From contig JBGSOQ010000136.1 in NCBI GenBank assembly GCA_041739035.1, positions 1 through 10,274 on the forward strand: a stretch of 10,274 nt of DNA. Direction: 5' to 3'. The notes below the pieces were generated by a model. It did not search any database. It saw only the letters and a list, made by a program, of their open reading frames with translations, and was not told the origin of the DNA. Positions 1 through 5,421 of this stretch are shown one piece after another. Every line of letters starts with the position of its first letter. Position 1 is the first letter of the stretch. This DNA comes from XYD12-FULL-36-8 sp041739035 (GTDB taxonomy: Bacteria; Bacteroidota; Ignavibacteria; Ignavibacteriales; Ignavibacteriaceae). The translations under genes and the position numbers were made by a program.

Positions 1-72
1 ATTGGAATAATTGTATTCATTGGTTATATAAAATTCAGGAGTGCGAGAAAAGAAAAAGATTGCTGCATGTAA
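1..72 (+). CDS. C-terminal end of a small membrane protein with terminal Cys pair (partial)
   Basis: Frame 1 is open from the left edge to a TAA at 70-72 and gives 23 residues. They consist of a hydrophobic stretch (IGIIVFIGYI), a basic segment (KFRSARKEK) and the end DCCM. A membrane helix, then positive charge, then a Cys pair is the layout of very small metal-associated membrane proteins, for example those annotated as FeoB-associated Cys-rich proteins. With only the tail visible, the family cannot be fixed. The next gene has its own strong ribosome-binding site 27 bases downstream, so the two may be co-transcribed. Random read-through of 24 codons is possible, so confidence is moderate. 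Confidence 0.45.
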   Translation: MGIIVFIGYIKFRSARKEKDCCM

Positions 73-99
73 TTATTAAAAAAAATAAAGGAGGATAAA

Positions 100-321
100 A
101 TGTTTCATGATTTTATGTTCGGAGGAATGTGGTTCGGCTGGATTTTCTGGATTGTAGTAATTGTATTAATAATCTGGTTGGTAGTTAACCAGAGCAACAA
201 GAATAAACAAATCTATCAACCTCCTCAGCAGGACTCTGCAATAGAAATTCTAAAAAAGAGATACGCGAAAGGTGAAATTACAAAAGAAGAATTTGAGCAA
301 ATGAAAAAAGATTTGGAATAA
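100..321 (+). CDS. SHOCT-domain small membrane protein
   Basis: This 73-residue protein starts at an ATG preceded by a near-perfect Shine-Dalgarno sequence (AAGGAGG at about 88-94). Residues 8-30 form one hydrophobic, Trp-rich membrane segment (WFGWIFWIVVIVLIIWLVV). A polar Asn/Lys/Gln linker follows. Residues about 47-73 match the SHOCT pattern, a short C-terminal module: AIEILKKRYAKGEIT, then KEEFEQMKKDL. SHOCT modules are found at the ends of many bacterial membrane proteins and are thought to mediate oligomerisation or protein contacts. Membrane helix plus SHOCT proteins of this size often sit beside copper and other metal-resistance genes, as here, but no biochemical role can be read from the sequence. 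The family call is firm and the function is unknown. Confidence 0.88.
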   Translation: MFHDFMFGGMWFGWIFWIVVIVLIIWLVVNQSNKNKQIYQPPQQDSAIEILKKRYAKGEITKEEFEQMKKDLE

Positions 322-389
322 TTTATTCGTTTAGAAAAGCTAATTGGGTAAATAAATGCTATTTCAAAAAAGTACTATTTATAAAATTT

Positions 390-417
390 TTGACTAAGAC
401 TTTGTTTGAATTAAAAC
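390..417 (+). promoter_or_regulatory. Possible promoter upstream of the CopB-type ATPase
   Basis: The 116-base gap before the ATPase gene holds TTGACT (390-395) followed after 16 bases by TAAAAC (412-417). This resembles sigma-70 -35 and -10 boxes, with the -10 matching at four of six positions. The ATPase start lies 20 bases further on, with an AGGAG ribosome-binding site at 427-431. In such AT-rich DNA this match is weak evidence, and the group-specific promoter consensus is not known to me. I see no convincing terminator or other structure elsewhere in the gap. Confidence 0.25.
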
Positions 418-437
418 ATAAAGAATAGGAGCGCTGT

Positions 438-2606
438 ATGGATAAAGAACATTATAGTCATAGTGCCCACAATACGGATCATGAGAAACATTCAGAGCAT
501 GATCATTCAAAACATAATGCCCAAAGTTCTCATGAAAGGATGAATCATAAAAAGAAAGTTCATGAAGGGCACGTTCATTCTGAACACCACGGACATATGA
601 TCGAAGATTTCAGAAAAAGGTTCTGGATTTCACTTATCATCACAATTCCAATCCTTCTTCTCTCCCCCATGATTCAACATTTTCTCGGACTGAAAGAAGC
701 TTTGCGTTTCGGTGTCGATATCTACGTTTTGTTTGCGCTTTCAACTTTTGTCTTTTTCTATGGTGGCTACCCATTTCTTAAAGGTCTATTTGATGAGATA
801 AGAAAGAAACAGCCGGGAATGATGACACTAATTGCACTTGCAATATCGATCGCATATTTCTACAGCGGCGCCGTTGTATTCGGTGTTAAAGGTGAGGTCT
901 TCTTCTGGGAACTTGCAACTCTTATTGATATAATGCTTCTTGGTCATTGGATAGAAATGAAATCAGTGATGGGCGCTTCGAAAGCACTTGAAGAACTTGC
1001 CAAACTTATGCCGGATGAAGCTCATAAAATTGATGATGAGGGAAATGTTACCGATGTTCCAGTTTCAGAGCTTAAGCACAAAGCAAAATTATTAATCAAA
1101 CCAGGAGAAAAAATTCCTGCTGATGGAAAAATCTATGAAGGTAAAACATCCATCAATGAAGCAATGATTACCGGTGAATCAAAACCTGTTTCAAAAGGTG
1201 AAGGAGATGAAGTAATTGGCGGATCAATTAACGGTGAAGGATCAATTAAAATTGAAGTTGAGAAAATTGGTGATGAAACATTTCTATCACAAATTGTAAA
1301 ATTGGTTAAAGAAGCACAGGAGAGTAAATCCAAAACTCAAAATCTTGCAAACAGAGCCGCTTTCTGGTTGACAATTATTGCAATTACTGCCGGTGCGTTA
1401 ACAATGTTTGTATGGCTTATGTTCACTGGAGAAAGCTTTAATTTTGCGTTGTCCAGAACTGTCACTGTAATGGTAATTACTTGTCCGCATGCTCTCGGTT
1501 TGGCAGTTCCACTTGTTGTAGCAGTCTCGACTGCACTTTCTGCAAAGAGTGGTTTGCTTATTAGAAACAGAAATGCATTTGAGCAGGCAAGGAATATTCA
1601 AGCAATAATTTTTGATAAAACAGGCACTTTGACTAAAGGAGAATTCGGAGTTACAGAAATCATTTCTTTTGATAATAACTATGATGAAAAAGAAATTCTG
1701 AAATATGCAGCCGCTGTTGAATCCGAGTCAGAACATCCGATTGCACACGGAATAGTTAAATCGGTTGAAACCTTCGAGGTTGAAGAATCGAAAAGTGATT
1801 TACAAACCTCGAAGGTTCGATATGAGTTGAAAGATTTCAATTCAATCCCTGGCAAAGGTGCAGAAGGAAAGGTAAGTGGGAAAGATGTAAAGGTTGTAAG
1901 TCCAGGGTATTTAACGGAAAGTAACCTTCGAGGTTACGCTGCAGGAGACGATAAGCAAACCTCGAAGGTTTGGGAAAGCATCGATCAATTATCAGCACAG
2001 GGTAAAACAGTAGTATTTGTTTTGATTGAAAATAAATTAGTAGGAGCAATTGCACTCGCTGACATAATCCGGGAAGAATCGAAAGAAGCCATAGTACAAT
2101 TAAAGGATATGGGAATAAAAACGATGATGTTAACTGGTGATAACAAACAGGTCGCTAAGTGGGTTGCCGATGAGCTCGGACTCGATGATTATTTTGCCGA
2201 AGTGCTTCCAGATAAAAAAGCAGAGAAAGTAAAAGAGGTTCAGATTCGTGGAATGATTGTCGCGATGACTGGCGATGGAGTGAACGATGCACCCGCACTT
2301 GCACAAGCTGATGTTGGAATTGCTATCGGTGCAGGAACTGATGTCGCAGTTGAAACAGCGGATATCATTCTTGTAAGAAGTAATCCAAAAGATGTAGTTT
2401 CATTAATTAAATTTGCTAAAGCAACTTACAGTAAAATGGTTCAGAATTTAATCTGGGCTACCGGATATAATGTTATTGCAATTCCTCTTGCAGCAGGAGT
2501 TTTATATTCGCAAGGTATTATTTTGAATCCGGCGCTTGGTGCTGTGCTGATGTCCTTGAGTACAATAATTGTAGCGATAAATGCGAAGCTTTTGAAGGTT
2601 TCATAA
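438..2606 (+). CDS. copB: CopB-type (P1B-3) copper-translocating P-type ATPase
   Basis: This 722-residue inner-membrane pump couples ATP hydrolysis to export of copper (or silver) from the cytoplasm. The first 53 residues contain 16 His and no CxxC domain, as in CopB-class pumps. Paired membrane helices follow from about residue 62, then the actuator TGES (245-248) and the ion-binding CPH motif (C349-P350-H351), which marks the P1B-3 class rather than CPC. Next are the phosphorylation motif DKTG (D393), the nucleotide-domain HP pair (H433-P434) and the hinge GDGVND (612-617). The last two helices carry GYN...PLAAG and MSLSTIIVAINA, typical of CopB. The nucleotide-binding domain has two extra segments (about 444-461 and 495-512), each coded by a palindromic DNA element listed separately. 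Both are in frame, so the pump looks intact. The start has an AGGAG six bases upstream. Cu versus Ag preference cannot be judged. Confidence 0.95.
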   Translation: MDKEHYSHSAHNTDHEKHSEHDHSKHNAQSSHERMNHKKKVHEGHVHSEHHGHMIEDFRKRFWISLIITIPILLLSPMIQHFLGLKEALRFGVDIYVLFALSTFVFFYGGYPFLKGLFDEIRKKQPGMMTLIALAISIAYFYSGAVVFGVKGEVFFWELATLIDIMLLGHWIEMKSVMGASKALEELAKLMPDEAHKIDDEGNVTDVPVSELKHKAKLLIKPGEKIPADGKIYEGKTSINEAMITGESKPVSKGEGDEVIGGSINGEGSIKIEVEKIGDETFLSQIVKLVKEAQESKSKTQNLANRAAFWLTIIAITAGALTMFVWLMFTGESFNFALSRTVTVMVITCPHALGLAVPLVVAVSTALSAKSGLLIRNRNAFEQARNIQAIIFDKTGTLTKGEFGVTEIISFDNNYDEKEILKYAAAVESESEHPIAHGIVKSVETFEVEESKSDLQTSKVRYELKDFNSIPGKGAEGKVSGKDVKVVSPGYLTESNLRGYAAGDDKQTSKVWESIDQLSAQGKTVVFVLIENKLVGAIALADIIREESKEAIVQLKDMGIKTMMLTGDNKQVAKWVADELGLDDYFAEVLPDKKAEKVKEVQIRGMIVAMTGDGVNDAPALAQADVGIAIGAGTDVAVETADIILVRSNPKDVVSLIKFAKATYSKMVQNLIWATGYNVIAIPLAAGVLYSQGIILNPALGAVLMSLSTIIVAINAKLLKVS
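1769..1817. repeat. In-frame palindromic repeat element inside the ATPase gene, copy 1
   Basis: AACCTTCGAGGTT (1769-1781) and AACCTCGAAGGTT (1805-1817) are exact reverse complements of 13 bases, separated by 23 bases. Each arm is itself an odd palindrome (AACC-TTCGA-GGTT and AACC-TCGAA-GGTT), so either one long hairpin or two small ones could form. The element codes for about residues 444-461 of the ATPase, between the HP motif and the IPGKG segment, where P1B ATPases usually have a shorter linker. It resembles mobile palindromic elements that insert in frame in bacterial genes, but I cannot assign it to a named family. Confidence 0.75.
1923..1970. repeat. In-frame palindromic repeat element inside the ATPase gene, copy 2
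   Basis: AACCTTCGAGGTT (1923-1935) and AACCTCGAAGGTT (1958-1970) are identical to the arms of the copy 105 bases earlier in left-arm end to left-arm end terms within this same domain. They are again exact reverse complements, separated here by 22 bases. The left arm has extra flanking symmetry: GTAACCTTCGAGGTTAC, 1921-1937. The spacer shares little with that of copy 1. The element codes for about residues 495-512, between the SPGYL segment and the LSAQGKTVVFV strand. The one-base difference in spacer length shifts the frame of the left arm relative to copy 1, while the right arm is read identically (QTSKV) in both. Confidence 0.75.
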
Positions 2607-2635
2607 TCCATTGTAAGGTAATTAAATTATTTTTA

Positions 2636-2663
2636 CTGACTTTATTCTAACAAAGAATAGTAT
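2636..2663 (+). promoter_or_regulatory. Possible promoter with a short dyad, upstream of the Cys-rich protein gene
   Basis: The 71-base gap after the ATPase gene contains CTGACT (2636-2641) and TAGTAT (2658-2663), spaced by 16 bases like weak -35/-10 boxes. Between them is a small dyad, TATTCT-AACAA-AGAATA (2643-2659). A dyad lying between the promoter boxes is a common operator position, but a 6-base arm in AT-rich DNA arises easily by chance. This is a weak call. Confidence 0.18.
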
Positions 2664-2677
2664 TAGATTTATACTCA

Positions 2678-3118
2678 ATGCAAATCATAAGCCAAAATAT
2701 CTTCACAAATTTTACGAAATCGAACATCATCAAAACATTTGTTTTGATAGTATTCCTTACTCATATATTGCTGGCTCACGTAGTAGCTCAGAGCTATTAT
2801 CTATGTATAGAGAGTGATGGGAAAATTGTACTGGAGAGTGTTTCGGATAAGGATAATTGCTGCAGCCCAACTGAGTCAGAAATAGCAAATGATGATATTG
2901 AAACTTGTTCTTTTTGTGAGGATGTTTCAATCTCAGAAGATTGCGATGATTATTATTCGATTACGAAAAATAATTTACAATCAATTCCGGTTTCTGATTT
3001 TTGCGGTTCAAATACTCACTACTTTGTAGATAAAATCAAAATTAATATTTTAACTCTAAATCAAAATTTAATTTCACCATACTTAGACTCACACAAAACC
3101 GTCCTTCTTCTTATTTGA
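2678..3118 (+). CDS. Cys-rich exported protein of a metal-efflux locus, function unknown
   Basis: This 146-residue protein has a signal-peptide-like start: Lys at residues 14 and 19, then a hydrophobic stretch TFVLIVFLTHILLAHVVA at about 20-37 with likely cleavage near 37-38. The mature part is acidic and Cys-rich. A YLC motif is followed by DNCC, then CSFCED, EDC and a later FCGS, while the C-terminal third is hydrophobic and Asn-rich. The order (a Cys after an aromatic pair, a CC pair, then CxxCEDV) resembles small exported proteins encoded beside copper and RND efflux genes in Bacteroidota, some annotated HYC_CC_PP. That resemblance is from memory and unproven. No good Shine-Dalgarno precedes the start. 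Lying between the ATPase and the efflux operon, it may bind metal in the periplasm, which is inference. Confidence 0.7.
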   Translation: MQIISQNIFTNFTKSNIIKTFVLIVFLTHILLAHVVAQSYYLCIESDGKIVLESVSDKDNCCSPTESEIANDDIETCSFCEDVSISEDCDDYYSITKNNLQSIPVSDFCGSNTHYFVDKIKINILTLNQNLISPYLDSHKTVLLLI

Positions 3119-3121
3119 TAC

Positions 3122-3181
3122 TTCTCCGTTTTTAAAATTCCTCTAAATATTAAGTAATAATTTATTAGCTCAAACGGAGAA
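3122..3181 (+). promoter_or_regulatory. Inverted repeat able to mask the ribosome-binding site of the efflux operon
   Basis: TTCTCCGTTT (3122-3131), just after the stop codon of the upstream gene, is the exact reverse complement of AAACGGAGAA (3172-3181). The right arm contains the GGAGA ribosome-binding site of the outer-membrane channel gene, whose ATG is at 3185. The 40-base loop is almost all A and T. In RNA, the stem would sequester the ribosome-binding site and could couple translation of the operon to ribosomes finishing the upstream gene. The symmetry is directly visible and its function is inferred. Confidence 0.45.
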
Positions 3182-3184
3182 ACT

Positions 3185-4444
3185 ATGCGCTTTTTAAGTG
3201 TATTAATTCTCTTGTTGTGTGGCGCGTTTACTTTCGCACAGCAAGTGAATGATTCATTAGAAATTGAAAATCAAGAAATAACATTAAATGAAGCAGTTGA
3301 AACTGCATTAAAAAATAATCCTAATCTTACGGTTTACGAATATGAAATTGAATCGTTGGAGAAACAAAAATTACAAGCTGGACTTATTCCAAATCCCGAA
3401 GCAAATTTTGAAGCGGAGAATTTTCTCGGTGGAAAAGACTTAAGCGGATTAAAAGGGAGCGAATTTACTTTATCTGCAAGTCAGCTTTTTGAACTTGGCG
3501 GGAAAAGAAGCGGCAGAATCAATCTTGCCCAAAGTGAAGTTACTTCCGCCAATGGAGAATTTGAATTAAGAAAGTTAGAACTGATTTCGAATGTTAAGGG
3601 AGTCTATTTAAGTCTATATAGAATATCCAAACAGATTGACCTTCAAAAACAATTCATAAAATTAAATGAAGAAATTCTAAGCACAATAACAAAACGCGTA
3701 GAGGCGGGAAGAACTTCACCGGCTGAAGAATCAAAAGTAAAGGTAGCTTTGATTAACAGCCGTATTGAATTAGACAGGCTGCAGAGACAATCACTATCAG
3801 CTTCATCAATATTAAGCTCTTTGCTCGGAACAACTGCAAAAAAATATGAGCCGGTAATTAATCTGTATGAAAATATTATTCCTCCGCCGGATAGAGAAGA
3901 TGTCATTGATAGCTTAGAACAAATCCCGCTCATCAATATCGTTGAAACCGAAAGAGTTTTAAGATCAGCAAAGCTTGAACTTGAAAAATCGCAAGCGGTG
4001 CCGGATTTAATCGTAAGAGGCGGTGTGAGGTATTTAAACGAACTTAAAACAAATTCTTTTGTGGCAGGAGTTTCGATGCCTCTCCCTTTATTCAACAGAA
4101 ACCAAGGAAACATTCAATCCGCCGAAGTTTTATATAGGCAAGTTGATGAGATAAAAAAAGCACGCGTGCTTTCGGTTGTTTCAAATATAAATTTCTCCTT
4201 CAATAATCTTCTAAGCGCTTACAATAATTCTACAAGATTGAAAGAAGAAATTATTCCCGAATCGGAAAACGCGTATGAAATTACAAGACAGGGTTATCTG
4301 CAGGGAAGATTTGCCTTTATTGATTTGCTCGATGCACAAAGAACTTTGTTTGATACGGAAGCACAATACTTGCTTGAGTTGGCAGATTACTACAAATCCT
4401 TAATAGAATTAGAAAGCATAACAGGAAAGACATTTATAAAATGA
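3185..4444 (+). CDS. TolC-family outer-membrane efflux channel (CusC/CzcC-like)
   Basis: This 419-residue protein is the outer-membrane duct of a tripartite heavy-metal efflux pump. A signal peptide covers residues 1-18 (hydrophobic LSVLILLLCGAFTF, cleavage after A18). The Cys at 12 is preceded by Leu, so it is not a good lipobox. The mature protein shows the two homologous outer-membrane-efflux repeats. The first begins at ITLNEAVETALKNNPNL and contains GLIPNPEANFEAE and QLFELGGKR. The second ends with QGYLQGRFAFIDLLDAQRTL, the usual C-terminal signature of CusC/CzcC-type channels. Long helical, Gln/Leu/Glu-rich stretches fit the coiled-coil barrel. GGAGA at 3176-3180 supports this start. 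The stop overlaps an ATG in the next gene's frame (ATGA, 4441-4444), consistent with translational coupling to the adaptor. The channel family is certain, but the metal substrate is not. Confidence 0.92.
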   Translation: MRFLSVLILLLCGAFTFAQQVNDSLEIENQEITLNEAVETALKNNPNLTVYEYEIESLEKQKLQAGLIPNPEANFEAENFLGGKDLSGLKGSEFTLSASQLFELGGKRSGRINLAQSEVTSANGEFELRKLELISNVKGVYLSLYRISKQIDLQKQFIKLNEEILSTITKRVEAGRTSPAEESKVKVALINSRIELDRLQRQSLSASSILSSLLGTTAKKYEPVINLYENIIPPPDREDVIDSLEQIPLINIVETERVLRSAKLELEKSQAVPDLIVRGGVRYLNELKTNSFVAGVSMPLPLFNRNQGNIQSAEVLYRQVDEIKKARVLSVVSNINFSFNNLLSAYNNSTRLKEEIIPESENAYEITRQGYLQGRFAFIDLLDAQRTLFDTEAQYLLELADYYKSLIELESITGKTFIK

Positions 4445-4455
4445 ATAAGAAATTT

Positions 4456-4460
4456 GGAGA
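4456..4460 (+). promoter_or_regulatory. Ribosome-binding site deciding the adaptor start
   Basis: GGAGA lies seven bases before the ATG at 4468. The in-frame ATG at 4441, which overlaps the previous stop codon, has no comparable sequence before it. The later start also puts a clean lipoprotein signal at the N-terminus, so it is preferred. Confidence 0.6.
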
Positions 4461-4467
4461 ATCTAAG

Positions 4468-5406
4468 ATGAAATCGTTTGGAATAATTCTAACTGCTGCA
4501 TTAATGTATTTTATTGCCGGATGTTCTGATGAGCAGAATAATGATGCAGTTAATAAAGAAGAACACAACGTAACCGAAGGACATTCGGAAGTAATTAAAC
4601 TTTCCGATGAAGTGATGAAAGAATTCGGGATTGAAGTTAAAGAAGCCGGACCAGGAGTGATAAAAAATCATATTGATTTAACCGGCGAAATAAAAGCCGA
4701 GCCATCAAAAATTTCCCACATTGTGCCGAGGTTTTCAGGTATTGTTCAGCAGGTTAATAAAACTGTTGGCGAAAGGGTGAGCAAAGGAGAAGTGCTTGCA
4801 ATTATTGAAAGCAATGAGAGTTTAACAACTTACGAAGTTCAATCTTTAATAGATGGAACAATAATAGAAATGCATATGACTCGAGGAGAATTAATCGGCA
4901 CAGAAGCTCACGCTTTTACAATCGCTGATCTTAACAAAGTTTGGGCAATGTTAAGTGTATATCAGAAAGACTTAGACAAAATTAGGATAGGACAGAACGC
5001 AAAAATATCAATCGGTTCTATTGATACTGAGGAAAGAGGAAAAATTTCATACCTAAGTCCTATTGTTGATGAAAAAACCAGAACAGCTTCAGCAAGAGTT
5101 ATCCTAAATAATCAAAGCGGCAAATGGCGCCCGGGAATGTTTGTAACTGCAAAAGTTTATGTGAGTGAAACAAAAGCGCAGGTTGTTATTGAAAAAACGG
5201 CTCTTCAAACTATAGACGATGAGCCGGTTGTTTTTGTAAAAGAAGGCGAAGGGTTTATTCCGCAGAGAGTAAAAGTTGGGAAAGAAAATGATGATAATGT
5301 TGAAATACTTTCCGGACTGAAAGCCGGTCAGCAATATGTTTCTAAAGGTGCATTCACGCTCAAAGCCGAAGTGCTAAAAGAATCTTTCGGCGGAGACGAA
5401 CATTAA
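4468..5406 (+). CDS. RND efflux periplasmic adaptor lipoprotein (CusB/CzcB-like), apparently without alpha-hairpin
   Basis: This 312-residue membrane-fusion protein joins the RND pump to the outer-membrane channel. From the preferred start, residues 1-19 form a lipoprotein signal ending in the lipobox I-A-G-C (C19). An in-frame ATG at 4441 would add nine residues. A His/Glu-rich linker and the CzcB-like segment IKLSDEVMKEFGIEVKEA follow. The two lipoyl halves (about 82-123 and 124-150, with VPRFSGIVQQV and SLIDGTIIEM) are nearly adjacent, so the helical hairpin usually between them is missing or minimal. The beta-barrel (LNKVWAMLSVYQKD through WRPGMFVTAKV) and the membrane-proximal domain (GEGFIPQRVKVG, LKAGQQYVSKGAF) are present. 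The N-terminal metal-binding domain of larger CusB proteins is absent. The gene sits between the channel and pump genes, with 15 bases to the pump gene. Confidence 0.9.
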   Translation: MKSFGIILTAALMYFIAGCSDEQNNDAVNKEEHNVTEGHSEVIKLSDEVMKEFGIEVKEAGPGVIKNHIDLTGEIKAEPSKISHIVPRFSGIVQQVNKTVGERVSKGEVLAIIESNESLTTYEVQSLIDGTIIEMHMTRGELIGTEAHAFTIADLNKVWAMLSVYQKDLDKIRIGQNAKISIGSIDTEERGKISYLSPIVDEKTRTASARVILNNQSGKWRPGMFVTAKVYVSETKAQVVIEKTALQTIDDEPVVFVKEGEGFIPQRVKVGKENDDNVEILSGLKAGQQYVSKGAFTLKAEVLKESFGGDEH

Positions 5407-5421
5407 GATGGAGAAAATAAA

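Noticed and set aside
1769..1970. CRISPR-like array
   Set aside because: There are only two units, the arms are inverted rather than direct repeats, and the whole stretch is in frame within the ATPase gene.
420..2660. Shared 9-mer AAAGAATAG before the ATPase gene (420-428) and before the Cys-rich gene (2652-2660) as a common operator
   Set aside because: It is short and AT-rich, has different surroundings, and in the first case runs into the ribosome-binding site; chance is a sufficient explanation.
3643..4113. Minus-strand open frame of 156 codons opposite the channel gene
   Set aside because: It lies wholly opposite a well-supported TolC-family gene, has no recognisable domain, and its composition is what the complement of that gene would give.
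4441..4467. Adaptor start at the ATG overlapping the previous stop codon
   Set aside because: The ATG at 4468 has GGAGA seven bases upstream and gives a clean lipoprotein signal; the earlier start would place nine polar residues before it. It remains possible.
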